Shown: positions 27,378 to 37,891 of the stretch, one piece after another | Position numbering within the stretch: the first letter of the stretch is position 1 | Layout: each line of letters begins with the position of its first letter | DNA from: Bacteroidaceae bacterium | GTDB lineage: Bacteria; Bacteroidota; Bacteroidia; Bacteroidales; Bacteroidaceae | Length of the DNA stretch: 64,000 bases | Reading direction: 5' to 3' | Assembly: GCA_017461605.1 (NCBI GenBank) | Contig: JAFTXN010000006.1 | Span: 62,001-126,000 of the forward strand | Translations under genes and position numbers: made by a program | Notes under the pieces: model-generated | The model's database searches: none | The model's input: the letters and a program-made list of their open reading frames with translations, nothing else | Told to the model about the DNA's origin: nothing

Positions 27378-30300
27378 ATGAACAGACTCAAACATTTACT
27401 GCTGCTCCTGATGGTGGCTCTGCTGTGCCACACGGCAGCGTATGCCATCAAGGCGCATCCGCGTTCGGTGGTACGAATGCTGCCCGACGGCACCACGATT
27501 GCCCTGCGCATTCATGGCGATGAGAATTTTCACTACCTCACTACGCTCGACGGTTATCCTGTTCGGCAAACCAAGGACGGCTTTTTCAGATACCTGCGAT
27601 GGGACGCTGCCAAAGGCAAATTCAGCCTCACTCGGCAACGCGCTCGCGATGCACACCAACGCACGGAGGACGAGCGGACGTTGCTCGCCGGTATAACTCC
27701 AGTGCGTAAGGCGGATCTCGAGACCATATACCGCCGTGCACACCGTCGTCAGCCGGCACAAATTCTGAGCAAGGCTGTGGTTGCTCCGAAACTACAAAGA
27801 GGAGCTACAGCAGCCGAAAGCCAGTATCTTGTTATTTTGGTCAACTTCAAGGACAGAGCTTTTGCCTTTGCAAATGAAGACTTCGTTCGTTGGCTCAACG
27901 AACCGGGGTATTCCGAGAATGGAGGTACGGGTAGCGTGAAAGACTACTATCGCGACAACTCCATGGGAATGTTTGTTCCTAACTTCAAAGTTATTGGCCC
28001 TGTTACTTTGGAACACAATCAGGACTATTATGCCGGCAACGATGAGGATACTGGCGAAGACATTCGCCCTCGCGAGATGGTGATTGAGGCCTGTCGAGCT
28101 GCCAAAGCAACTCATCCGGAGTTGGACTTTGCTCAATTTGACAACGACGGTGATGGTTTCATGGACAACATCAACATTGTCTATGCCGGATATAGCGAGG
28201 CGAGCACCGGCAGTGAGGACGACATGTGGCCTCACAGTTGGTATCTTGGGGCAGATTCTATCAACGTAGATGGCATCACGCTGAATAACTATTCGTGTTC
28301 GGCCGAATTGGTGGGAGCGTCGGGAATACAAATGGACGGCATCGGTACGTTCACACACGAGTTCGGACACATTCTGGGTCTGAAGGATATGTACGATACC
28401 GATGAGTATGTAGACGGCTACGGGCTTGACCCCGGCACTTTCAGTCTCTACGCATCGGGAAGCTACAACAACGATAGTCGTACCCCGCCCTGCCTCATGG
28501 CTTTCGAACGTATGCAGATGGGATGGTGCTCCCCCACTCCGCTCTCAGGAGCTGAGGACGTAGCATTGCAGCCCATACACACCAACGAGGCGCGTTACAT
28601 CAATGCGCAGCCTCATCGCACACCGGGCACGGGGCACGAGTGGTTTGTGCTGGAGAATCGCCAACAAACAGGATGGGACAAATACATCCCGGCACACGGA
28701 CTGCTGATATATCATTATGACTATACTGACGAGATGGTGGAACGCTATTGGAGCGTAAACGGGCCTAACAACAATGCCCGACATCGTTGCATGTATATCG
28801 TTCCGGCAGACAATGTGGATGATATCAATTCGCGCAATGCCGACACTTATCCCGGACGTACCGGTAACACTTCGTTTACCGATACAACATTGCCCTCAGC
28901 ACTCAACTGGGCCGGCTATCCCACTAACACCCCCATCACGAATATTCGTGAAGAGGGTGGCGTAGTCTATTTCCAAGTATGCGGTGGCGTACAGCCGCTG
29001 TCCACCATCCGCACCTTGGTACCCACCAACATTCGCGACACATCAATGGACGTGGCTGCCATCATCGAAACGGCCAGACAGGAGGTAAATGAAGCCGGAT
29101 TTTGCTGGGCCATAGGTGCAGAACCGAGTTTGAATGACGAGCATGTGTCTGTGACTATGGCTGACACGTTGCATCACGCTCTGACAGGACTGAAGCCTGG
29201 CTGCTTGTACAACATACGTTCGTACATGAAAATGTCAGATGGTAGCATTGTATATGGTGCTGCCATCCCGGTGAATACCGAATGTGCAATTGCCGAGGCT
29301 CCTTATGTGGGCGACTTCACAGCATGGACTGATGGGCAGCCGGATTGTTGGAAAATCGTCGACAACAATGGCGATGGAACCACCTGGGTGTTTGACGACA
29401 ATGCACAAGGTATGCTCTATCAGTTTGACTATTGGAACAATGCTGACGATTGGCTCATCTCTTGCCGTATGAAAGTACCCGAAAACGGAGCACTCTATTT
29501 TATTCGTGGTGTGGTAGATGAAACAACCGTCGAAAATCTTGACGTATATGTATCCACGCTATCACGCGAAATCAAAGATTTTCATCTTGTAAAGCGTTTC
29601 TCATTTGCTGACAACTTTGGTCAACAAATGGTTGAGGAAGTCGACTTGAAAAATTATGCAGGACAGGAGATTTATATTGCTTTTGTTTGTAAATCTGAAA
29701 AACTACAAACAAACCTCTGGATCTGGCAAGTGTATCTCACCCAAAAACTGCAAAGACCCGAAATCACAACTTTTGAGAAACAAGGCAACCAACTACAATT
29801 GGAATGGAAGCCCGTGGAGAATGCGACAAAATACTATCTTGAATTTTCAGAACGAACTAACGATATTTTCAATAAAACGGTCTTCATTCCAGAAAGCGAC
29901 TTTGTGATAGTAGATGGTTCGGCAAAAGCCAGTACAGGTGTTGTGGATTTCTGGGGAGATGGCTATGTGGAGACGCGATCCTATCCCGATGGGATTACCA
30001 ATTGTATGTTTATCCTAACCAGTTCGGGGCCTCTGGGCAATAGTGTGCTTACCATCGAAGGCACAGAGGATGGTGTAAACTGGGAAACTGTGGGTCCCAT
30101 CACAAAGGTTTCTGAATATAATGCTGAAGGCACTGAACACTTGCTGACTGATTATCTTGTTGGAAAATCATACCGCAAACTGCGTCTATCGTGCAAATAT
30201 GGTGGCCGCAACATTCGTGTGCGTTATTTCACACTCTCCTATAACGACGGATTGGTTGAAAATATCCTTGCAGAAGGATCGGTAAATGGGACAGGCATTA

Positions 30301-30668
30301 ACATCGAGCCTACCACTCCTGGGGAGTTTGAACAGGGGAAAACTTATGTGGCACGCGTGTATGCCGGTGATGGTTTCCTCTTCTACGACGCTTCGGCTCC
30401 TGCCGTGCTGCAAACACCAACAACCGGACTGAATGAGGTTGCACAAAACACCACGCTCCGCATCACACAGCAGAATGGAAACATCACCATCAGCGGACTG
30501 AAAGGTACGAACCATATCACTTGCCACACACCGGCCGGTGCTTTGATTTACCGCACCATCACCGAGGGCAACGCCTGCACCTTCCGCACACCGGGATACA
30601 CCGGCATGGTGATTATCAACGTGAAAAGCGAACAGAAAGAAGAGACCTTCAAACACGTTGTGAGATAA
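27378..30668 (+). CDS. Secreted M6-family metalloprotease with probable T9SS sorting domain
   Basis: 1096 residues; an extracellular zinc endopeptidase of the immune-inhibitor-A/M6 type. Signal peptide about 1-23 (ends AAYA). A propeptide (about 25-140) precedes the catalytic domain. The zinc motif HEFGHILGLKD spans 327-337 (ligands His327 and His331, base Glu328, Asp337 as third-ligand position). An Asp-rich calcium-type loop DNDGDGFMDN is at 255-264. The middle region has a DWLIS-containing choice-of-anchor domain (about 645-790) and further beta-sandwich domains. The last 75 or so residues (GNITISGLKG ... GMVIINV) look like a T9SS sorting domain. The 2209-residue adhesin gene follows after 40 bases, so the two are probably expressed together. 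Confidence 0.88.
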   Translation: MNRLKHLLLLLMVALLCHTAAYAIKAHPRSVVRMLPDGTTIALRIHGDENFHYLTTLDGYPVRQTKDGFFRYLRWDAAKGKFSLTRQRARDAHQRTEDERTLLAGITPVRKADLETIYRRAHRRQPAQILSKAVVAPKLQRGATAAESQYLVILVNFKDRAFAFANEDFVRWLNEPGYSENGGTGSVKDYYRDNSMGMFVPNFKVIGPVTLEHNQDYYAGNDEDTGEDIRPREMVIEACRAAKATHPELDFAQFDNDGDGFMDNINIVYAGYSEASTGSEDDMWPHSWYLGADSINVDGITLNNYSCSAELVGASGIQMDGIGTFTHEFGHILGLKDMYDTDEYVDGYGLDPGTFSLYASGSYNNDSRTPPCLMAFERMQMGWCSPTPLSGAEDVALQPIHTNEARYINAQPHRTPGTGHEWFVLENRQQTGWDKYIPAHGLLIYHYDYTDEMVERYWSVNGPNNNARHRCMYIVPADNVDDINSRNADTYPGRTGNTSFTDTTLPSALNWAGYPTNTPITNIREEGGVVYFQVCGGVQPLSTIRTLVPTNIRDTSMDVAAIIETARQEVNEAGFCWAIGAEPSLNDEHVSVTMADTLHHALTGLKPGCLYNIRSYMKMSDGSIVYGAAIPVNTECAIAEAPYVGDFTAWTDGQPDCWKIVDNNGDGTTWVFDDNAQGMLYQFDYWNNADDWLISCRMKVPENGALYFIRGVVDETTVENLDVYVSTLSREIKDFHLVKRFSFADNFGQQMVEEVDLKNYAGQEIYIAFVCKSEKLQTNLWIWQVYLTQKLQRPEITTFEKQGNQLQLEWKPVENATKYYLEFSERTNDIFNKTVFIPESDFVIVDGSAKASTGVVDFWGDGYVETRSYPDGITNCMFILTSSGPLGNSVLTIEGTEDGVNWETVGPITKVSEYNAEGTEHLLTDYLVGKSYRKLRLSCKYGGRNIRVRYFTLSYNDGLVENILAEGSVNGTGINIEPTTPGEFEQGKTYVARVYAGDGFLFYDASAPAVLQTPTTGLNEVAQNTTLRITQQNGNITISGLKGTNHITCHTPAGALIYRTITEGNACTFRTPGYTGMVIINVKSEQKEETFKHVVR

Positions 30669-30708
30669 ACACGTTCTTTCGTTATACAATAATATATATA
30701 CAATAAAT

Positions 30709-33700
30709 ATGAACTCACCTATCATAGGTAAATGGACTGCACTGATTGTCGGTTCGATGCTTTCCGTCAACGCAGCCATGGCACAATCGGCCATGAAAGT
30801 GAAGCCACAACACGCTGCTGCTCCTCCCACCACTCAACATAACAACTTCGTTTCGCTCAATCTACAGGGTGCAACCAATGGTGCTCCCTACGGACTGCAA
30901 TTGGTGGACTTGGAAAACCAAACTGCCACACTGCGCTGGAATACCCCTGAAGCTACCAACGGATATTTTGAAGACTTCGAAGGGCACTCCGACTTTGTGA
31001 TCAACTCCGAAGGTAATATCGGATGGAGCTACCTGGATGGCGACAACCAAGATACCTACACATGGGCCGCCACCTCTTTTCCCAATCAGGGGGGACGTAT
31101 GGCATTCATCGTGATGAACCCCTCGCAAACTTCGCCCTCGGTGGCAGACTGGCCCGACTACCAACCTTTCTCCGGAAAGAAGATGCTGGTGGATTTCACT
31201 GTAGATGGAGGCAACAACGACTTCATCTTCTCACCACAACTCAACTTTGAGGAGGATTTTCAAATCAGCTTCCGGGCTCGTAGTTATACCGAGCAATATG
31301 GAAAAGAACGTGTGCGAGTGGGCTACTCGACCACCGGCAAGCGCCCCTCCGACTTCACTTGGGTAACACAGGGTGAATACGAAGAAGTGCCGGCGGCATG
31401 GACGCTCTATCAATACGCTATTCCCAAAGAAGCCAAATATGTGACCATCAACTGCGTATCGCACGAAGCGTTCATGTTGATGATTGATGATATCTATGTA
31501 GGAACCAACATTGTACGCCCTCGTAGTCAGAGTAAACTGAAAGTACAGGGATTCAACATCTACCGCGACGGAGTGAAGATAAACTCCCGGCTTTGCACAG
31601 AAGTTACTTACACGGACAACGTGCCGGAATATGGCGCGTACACTTACACAGTAAAGGCTGTCTACGCAGATGGAAACGAATCGGAAAGCAGCAATTCGCT
31701 GGTGGTAGACTTTCCCGATATTCGATTGCTTCCCTTCGAAGACAACTTCAACACTTGGATGCTCGACACCGACAAATGGAGCCGACCGGTGGACGAACAG
31801 GGCAACGACAATAAATGGAAAATCGACTACTACACATACGGACTTGCCGATCCTTGTGCGACCTACGTTTACTCCAACCTGACCAACTATTCGCAATCGC
31901 TCGTTACGTGCGAACTGCACACTCCGCAAATCGACAACACGTACTTGCGCTTTGACTTGCGCTTGCTCAACTACAACACTTACGATGGCGATACGCTCAG
32001 CGTGGAGGTATCCTCAGACAATGAGAGAACTTGGGCCGTGGTGGACCGCCTGCTGAACAATGAAGGTTCGTACGAGCCTCGTCAGATGGTGTACAGCCTG
32101 AAAGGATTGCTCACAGACAAACTGTTCAAAATCCGCTTCCGAGCTCACGGCAAGGAAGCTTTCTACATTGACTATTGGTATGTGGACAATGTGAAAGTGT
32201 GGAACCCCGACTTCACCACAGCCCGTCTCAATGTGGTAAGCGACGGACAGCCTTTGGCCAACTGCCCCGTAAGTCTGACGGCGACACATGGCGCCAAGCT
32301 ATCAGCCACCACCGATGCCGAAGGCTGCATCATCCTGCCGCAGATAGAGAAAGGCACTTACACCGTCACTATTGACATCAAAGGCAAGAACTATTACAAC
32401 GAACAATGGGTTATCGATGATGAGCAGGGAAACACGCTAACAGCTGTTATCACTCAACCCAAGCTCTCACTCGACCCACAGAGTATCCAGGCCGAACTCG
32501 TAGCCGAAACGAAGAGCCAACAGAAGATTGTGCTCGCCAACACCGGCGACGGACCAGCTTTTTGGTCACTCGAAACAACACCGACATCCGGCAACGGAAA
32601 CACAGCAGACCGCTGGAACATCCAAAGAAGTTTTGACGCTTCGGGCGACTTGCAATCCTCAGTGGCATTTGATGGCGAATACTATTACACAGCCTCGTGG
32701 TATTACCTTGGCAAATACTTCAAGTATGACAAGGAGGGCAACTTCATTGAAGAATTCGCTATCCCCGGGATGTATTACAATCTCTACGACTTTGCTTACG
32801 ACGGCACTTATTTCTATGGCAGTGACTTGAGCAACGTGATATACCAACTCGACTTCCGCAACAAGCGATTGGTGAAGAGAATCGTTGTTTCGCAAAAACC
32901 GGACTTGAAGATCACGCACTGCGCCTACGACAAGAAGCACGGAGAATTGTGGGTAGGTAGTTTCACCACCTTGGGACGCATCGACCTCGAAGGTAACATC
33001 ACCCAAGGATTCCGCAACATCGATACTTCCAAAGACATTGCTGCCTATGGTTCGGCCTACGACGACATCACACCCGGAGGTCCGTATCTGTGGTTGGCCA
33101 ACGAAGCCATTGCCGGAAGCAATCAGATAGACAAGGTGCAAATTTTGCAATTCAATCTGAACACCGGACAAATCACCGACGTCATCCATTACGCACATGA
33201 TGTTCCGGGTTACAAGGTGGGTAGCCTCAGCGCCGGTCCTAACAATATCTGCGGTATCGAAGCCACGACACAACTGGAAGACGGAAGTTTGTCACTCATC
33301 GGCATCCTGCAACAATCGCCTTCACGCATCTTTGCATACAAACTTTGTGATACCGAAACGTGGTGTTCGGTGGACAAGAAATGTGGCGAACTTGCTCCCG
33401 GCGAAAGCGAAGAAATCACCCTCACACTGGATGCCCGCAATGGCAACGTCGGCGACACCTACAGCACACAATACACCCTGCACAGCAATCCCTCAGCCAC
33501 TGACATCCTCCTGCCGGTAAGCTACACCGTGAGTGCCGCCTCAGCTACTCCGCGACCGGTTTCGCTCTCTGCCTCTCTGCAAGGCGATGCCGAAGTGCTT
33601 CTTTCGTGGAAAAATGCTGAAAATGCTGCTCTTCCCTCCGGATATAACCTCTACCGCAACGGAGAGAAAATCAACACAACCCCCATCTCCGGCACACAAC

Positions 33701-36700
33701 ACACCGACCTCCACGTGTTGCATGGCGAATACGTTTACACTGTCACTGCACTATATGGCGACACCGAATCTGTGCCTTCGGACACAGCACGCATCAGTGT
33801 GCCGGTAGGTGCACCCCACTATGCTCCCGACGCTCTCTCGGCCACAGTGGTTCGCAACAAGGAGGTACAACTCTCGTGGACCACACCCGGCAGCAACCTG
33901 CAACATCCCGCCACACTGGCTTATCACAATGGGAACAATCTGAAAGGCATTGGCCTGGCCGACGGTGGCTACTTCTGGGCCGGCTGTGAGTGGGGATATG
34001 ACGAGCTGATCAACCACCGTAGCATGATGCTCGACTCGGTAAGCGTCTTTATCAATGCCAAGTGTCTGCAGCTCCGTCTGCAAATCTACAAGGACGGAAA
34101 ACGCATCGTCAACCAGAACATCACACAAACTCTTACCTATGGAGCTTTCAACACCATCCGCCTGAACGAGCCTCTCTGTCTGGAGGTGGGACACAATTAT
34201 CGCGTAGCCTTCTTCGTGGCTCACGATGCCGGTGTGCTCCCCATGGGTATCGATGCAAGCAAACAGCATTCGAGCAAAGCCAACATCATGTCCGGCGACG
34301 GTCGCGAATGGGTGCCGGCCTCTTTCCTGGGTTTCGACGAAGGCAACTTCAACATCACCCTGCACGTCAATCCTTCGACGACACAGAACGAAGAGGCTCC
34401 CACGGCTTATCACGTTTGGCGCAATGGAGAAAGAATCACCTCCGAGCCTGTCACCGAGACTACCTATCAGGACATGCCGACCGAGGTGGGTCAATATGCT
34501 TATCAGGTAAGCTCCGTCTATCAGAACGGTGGCGAATCTGCTTTGTCTGAAATTGCCGAAGCCGAAATTCTGCAGCTCGACCCGGCGATTGCTCCCTCAC
34601 TGCTGCGTGCCGAAGTGCAACTGGGCAACAATGTGGCGCTGCACTGGAACTTCCCGAAAGCCACAACCTTCCCCGTTGACATCTCGCAGAGCACCACGAC
34701 CACCGATGAGGGTCATCCCGAATATGTCAGCGCATTCCGTGGTGCCGTGTCCGGCGAACTGGCTGTTGTCAGTGACGGAGAAAACATCTTCACATCGCTC
34801 TACAAGTCGCCCGGCACCATCAACCGCTACACCATGGACGGAACATTTGTCGAGAGTTTCACCATCAAGGGATGCACCGGCAAGGCCATTCGCAACCTGA
34901 CATACGATGGTCAATACTTCTATGCCGCCGATACCGAAACATGGATCTATCGTCTCGATATGGACAATCGTCAGGTGATCGACACCATCACCATTTCCGA
35001 ATATGCCCGACACATCCACTACAGCTCGGAACTCAACAATGGCAAAGGCGGATTTGTGATAGGCGACTGGACAACCAGCATCTACACCGACCATGCAGGT
35101 GCCAAGATTGGGGATGGTCCTACCCTGAAAGGTGCTTCGGGTACAGCCATTCATGGCGGAATGCTCTATGCCTTCGAACAGGGGCACGAAGACGCCTATA
35201 CCATTTCTTACTACGACCTTGCCACGGGTCACCTGCGCGGTAGCTTCAGTTTGGCCGATTATGCCGAAATCCGCCCCTCGGCAGAGGCAGCATCAGCCGG
35301 TCTCTCGGTGTTTAACACTCGAGATGGTCTCACCCTCTTGGCCTTGGCGCTGCAGGAAGGTGCCGGCACACGTTTCATCTTCCTCGACTTGGGAAGTATC
35401 ATCGGCTTGGAGGGATACAATGTCTACCGCAATGGAGAGAAGGTGAACGACACTCCCTTGACACACCGCTATTTTGCAGAGAAGCTCACCACTCCCGGTA
35501 CATATACCTACGAAGTGGAGACGCAGCTCATTGACGGAACCACCTCCGTTCGCTCCATGCAAGCCACCATTGACATCCTGGATGCCGGCAGTTGCGACAC
35601 CCCCGTTTCGGTGAAGGCCCGTCCCGGCGTGTTTGCACCTTACAACGTGCACGTGTCCTATTCTGACCCCACCTACGAGCATGCAACCTTCTTCGAGAGC
35701 TTCGAACAATGCGAGGCGGGTGCTGTTCCGTCCTCCGAAAACATCGTTCAGGGCACAGAGCACTGGATGACCACCAACAGCGAGGCCTTCGACGGACAGC
35801 AAGCTCTCACTGCCGACTACGACAGTGAGGCTGGCATCATCATCGCCCTCGACCCCGCATGGGTCGAAAACTCGCAGGCCGCTCCCATCCATCTGTCCTT
35901 TGCGGCACGTGGCGCAGACGACAGCAAGGGAAAAGCCCATCTGCGCATACTCACAGGCACCGATAGTCATGATGCCAACGACCTCATCCCCATGAGTCAA
36001 GTGAGCTGTACCGAAAGCTGGGAGAAATTCTCCTTCACCCTGCCTGCCGGAACTCGGTATGTAGCCATCGTTCACACCAAGGGCTCCGCCCAGACCTACA
36101 TCGATGCCATCTGTGCCGACGCCGGCCCCACCGGTCATGCTTATGCATACGACATCTATCGTGACGGAACCAAACTCAATGACCAACCCATCAACACGGC
36201 GAGCTACGTCGACACTAACCTGCGCCCCGGCACCTACACCTATCAGGTACGGGCCTACTATCTCAGTTCCTGCATCAGCGAGTTGAGCGAGCCCGTCAGT
36301 GTCAATGTGGACTACACCAACGGTGCACAGCGCCCCGGACAGCTCAGCGTCGAGCGTACCGAGACCGGCAACCTGCTCCGCTGGAGCGAACCCGCCCTGG
36401 GTGAAGCGACGCAGCTGCAATGGCACAGCGGCACACCGCACGACGCTGCCGGAATGCCCAGTGGAGGCGCATTCTATGCCGGAGTGCAGTGGACAGCCGA
36501 CGAGCTGAAGCCCTATGCTTCGCTCTCACTCTCGGATGTTTCGCTCTACATCAACCAAATTCCCGATGCGCTCTATCTGCTGGTTTACGAAGGAAGCAAA
36601 CTCCAACACATGCAGTTTGTACCTTCACTCAAGCAGTATAGCTACAACACCATCACACTGGACCGTCCGCTCCCCATCAATGCAGACAAAACCCTGCGCG

Positions 36701-37338
36701 TGGTAGCCTATGTCGAGCACAACGAAATCAGCGTTCCGCTGGGATATGACGAAGGACCCGCACGCACCGGACGCGGCGATCTCTATTCACGCGACGGCAA
36801 CGTGTGGGAAACGCTGACAGACAACGACATCGACGGCAACTGGAATATCACACTCATGCTCAGCGCCTATGCAGCCGAGGCCGCAGAGACACAAGCCACC
36901 GACGCTTCGCAGGTAGCAGACCGACTCAATGGATACAACGTGTATTGCAACAACGCGCTGCTCAATGCTGCCCCACTGCACGCCACTGAATATCACGACC
37001 AGTCTGCCCATGCCGGCCGCTACATCGAATACTATGTGGCAGCCGTCTACGCACAAAGTGGCGAGGTGAAGAGCAACACCGTACGTCTGCTCTCGCTCAC
37101 CGACATCAGTCATGCCACAGAGACCGGAATCACCTTCACCCACCAAGGCAACCGGCTGCACATCGATGGCATCAACCGGCCCACAGCCATCCGTCTGCAC
37201 GATGCCGCAGGCCGTCTGGCGTATGCTGCCCACCCTGCCGGCGGAACACGCCACACCATCGACATGAGCCACCTGCCCGATGGCACATACATCCTGCAGG
37301 CCGGCACCGCGTCATGCCGAGTGTTGCTCAGCAAATAG
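30709..37338 (+). CDS. Giant modular adhesin-like protein with T9SS sorting domain
   Basis: 2209 residues with signal peptide about 1-26 (ends AAMAQS). An N-terminal choice-of-anchor J (cleaved-adhesin) domain starts with GYFEDFEG; a second lies about residue 1655 (ATFFESFEQ). Six fibronectin-like modules share the opening GYNVYRNGEKIN or close variants, as in gingipain and hemagglutinin adhesins. There are two propeller-like regions (FDGEYYYTASWYY...; SDGENIFTSLYKS...). Two copies of a roughly 150-residue module begin GGYFWAGCEWGYDEL and GGAFYAGVQWTADEL. The C-terminus (AIRLHDAAGRLAYA ... LPDGTYILQAG) is a type A T9SS sorting signal. It is probably a surface adhesin that binds host proteins or haem, but no ligand can be read from the sequence. 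It is likely co-transcribed with the M6 protease. Confidence 0.85.
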   Translation: MNSPIIGKWTALIVGSMLSVNAAMAQSAMKVKPQHAAAPPTTQHNNFVSLNLQGATNGAPYGLQLVDLENQTATLRWNTPEATNGYFEDFEGHSDFVINSEGNIGWSYLDGDNQDTYTWAATSFPNQGGRMAFIVMNPSQTSPSVADWPDYQPFSGKKMLVDFTVDGGNNDFIFSPQLNFEEDFQISFRARSYTEQYGKERVRVGYSTTGKRPSDFTWVTQGEYEEVPAAWTLYQYAIPKEAKYVTINCVSHEAFMLMIDDIYVGTNIVRPRSQSKLKVQGFNIYRDGVKINSRLCTEVTYTDNVPEYGAYTYTVKAVYADGNESESSNSLVVDFPDIRLLPFEDNFNTWMLDTDKWSRPVDEQGNDNKWKIDYYTYGLADPCATYVYSNLTNYSQSLVTCELHTPQIDNTYLRFDLRLLNYNTYDGDTLSVEVSSDNERTWAVVDRLLNNEGSYEPRQMVYSLKGLLTDKLFKIRFRAHGKEAFYIDYWYVDNVKVWNPDFTTARLNVVSDGQPLANCPVSLTATHGAKLSATTDAEGCIILPQIEKGTYTVTIDIKGKNYYNEQWVIDDEQGNTLTAVITQPKLSLDPQSIQAELVAETKSQQKIVLANTGDGPAFWSLETTPTSGNGNTADRWNIQRSFDASGDLQSSVAFDGEYYYTASWYYLGKYFKYDKEGNFIEEFAIPGMYYNLYDFAYDGTYFYGSDLSNVIYQLDFRNKRLVKRIVVSQKPDLKITHCAYDKKHGELWVGSFTTLGRIDLEGNITQGFRNIDTSKDIAAYGSAYDDITPGGPYLWLANEAIAGSNQIDKVQILQFNLNTGQITDVIHYAHDVPGYKVGSLSAGPNNICGIEATTQLEDGSLSLIGILQQSPSRIFAYKLCDTETWCSVDKKCGELAPGESEEITLTLDARNGNVGDTYSTQYTLHSNPSATDILLPVSYTVSAASATPRPVSLSASLQGDAEVLLSWKNAENAALPSGYNLYRNGEKINTTPISGTQHTDLHVLHGEYVYTVTALYGDTESVPSDTARISVPVGAPHYAPDALSATVVRNKEVQLSWTTPGSNLQHPATLAYHNGNNLKGIGLADGGYFWAGCEWGYDELINHRSMMLDSVSVFINAKCLQLRLQIYKDGKRIVNQNITQTLTYGAFNTIRLNEPLCLEVGHNYRVAFFVAHDAGVLPMGIDASKQHSSKANIMSGDGREWVPASFLGFDEGNFNITLHVNPSTTQNEEAPTAYHVWRNGERITSEPVTETTYQDMPTEVGQYAYQVSSVYQNGGESALSEIAEAEILQLDPAIAPSLLRAEVQLGNNVALHWNFPKATTFPVDISQSTTTTDEGHPEYVSAFRGAVSGELAVVSDGENIFTSLYKSPGTINRYTMDGTFVESFTIKGCTGKAIRNLTYDGQYFYAADTETWIYRLDMDNRQVIDTITISEYARHIHYSSELNNGKGGFVIGDWTTSIYTDHAGAKIGDGPTLKGASGTAIHGGMLYAFEQGHEDAYTISYYDLATGHLRGSFSLADYAEIRPSAEAASAGLSVFNTRDGLTLLALALQEGAGTRFIFLDLGSIIGLEGYNVYRNGEKVNDTPLTHRYFAEKLTTPGTYTYEVETQLIDGTTSVRSMQATIDILDAGSCDTPVSVKARPGVFAPYNVHVSYSDPTYEHATFFESFEQCEAGAVPSSENIVQGTEHWMTTNSEAFDGQQALTADYDSEAGIIIALDPAWVENSQAAPIHLSFAARGADDSKGKAHLRILTGTDSHDANDLIPMSQVSCTESWEKFSFTLPAGTRYVAIVHTKGSAQTYIDAICADAGPTGHAYAYDIYRDGTKLNDQPINTASYVDTNLRPGTYTYQVRAYYLSSCISELSEPVSVNVDYTNGAQRPGQLSVERTETGNLLRWSEPALGEATQLQWHSGTPHDAAGMPSGGAFYAGVQWTADELKPYASLSLSDVSLYINQIPDALYLLVYEGSKLQHMQFVPSLKQYSYNTITLDRPLPINADKTLRVVAYVEHNEISVPLGYDEGPARTGRGDLYSRDGNVWETLTDNDIDGNWNITLMLSAYAAEAAETQATDASQVADRLNGYNVYCNNALLNAAPLHATEYHDQSAHAGRYIEYYVAAVYAQSGEVKSNTVRLLSLTDISHATETGITFTHQGNRLHIDGINRPTAIRLHDAAGRLAYAAHPAGGTRHTIDMSHLPDGTYILQAGTASCRVLLSK

Positions 37339-37390
37339 GCGATACGAACAACATTACGAAGCAAGCCCTGCTTCTCTATCGCACCTAAGA

Positions 37391-37433
37391 AAAGAGGCTG
37401 CCTAACTACAAAAGTTGGACAGCCTCTTTTTTT
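37391..37433 (+). terminator. Terminator of the adhesin gene
   Basis: AAAGAGGCTG pairs with the CAGCCTCTTT arm and is followed by a T run; the inner stem is extended by AACT/AGTT. Confidence 0.85.
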
Positions 37434-37604
37434 ATGAACTCCAGCAGCAATATCACCGCCGCCGGATCCCCACGCCGATATCCCCCCTTCCGCCGCCGGT
37501 GTTTCTAGGAAAGCCGCGGGGTTCGACTCCCCGCCTCCTCACAGGAAGCCTGAGAAGCTGCCCTTTCCACGTGCCCCCTGCACCGCCCCTGCGACGCAGG
37601 AAAA

Positions 37605-37667
37605 TCTGCGGTGCTCGCGCGATTTCCGCCGAGCACCGCGCATTTTTCCCCGAGCACCGCAGAAACA
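37605..37667. repeat. 21-bp-period array (locus 4): GC-rich units
   Basis: Units begin at 37605, 37626 and 37647: TCTGCGGTGCTCGCGCG (reverse orientation), CCGCCGAGCACCGCGCA and TCCCCGAGCACCGCAGA. Spacing is exactly 21 bp with 4-base spacers. The shared GAGCACCGC core corresponds to CAAGCACTGC of locus 3, with GC-raising substitutions. Confidence 0.75.
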
Positions 37668-37891
37668 CCCATCCGCCCTGAAGGACTCCACCCCTCGGTT
37701 TTCCCCCACTTTATTGGCGTTTTTCCCACTTTGTTGGTTTTTTTCCCATGAAAGAAACCACGGAGACGATGCAGCCATAAAGACCAATACATAAAAAATG
37801 CTAAAGAAATTGCATCTTTGGGAAGAAAGGCGTATGTTTGTAAAAACTTCATTAGGAGTCTACTAATAACTATTAAAGAAAGGAGAATAGC

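Larger units (their letters stand above)
37339..37891. other. Intergenic mosaic after the adhesin gene
   Basis: 553 bases: the adhesin terminator (37391-37433), a tRNA-3'-end-like fragment (37516-37534), a GC-rich 21-bp-period array (37605-37667), and two related CCCACTTTRTTGGYGTTTTT-like stretches (about 37706-37746). No gene is supported. Confidence 0.55.

Noticed and set aside
37516..37534. A complete tRNA gene at the T-arm-like fragment
   Set aside because: No acceptor 5' strand, D arm or anticodon arm can be drawn upstream; only the 3' part is present.
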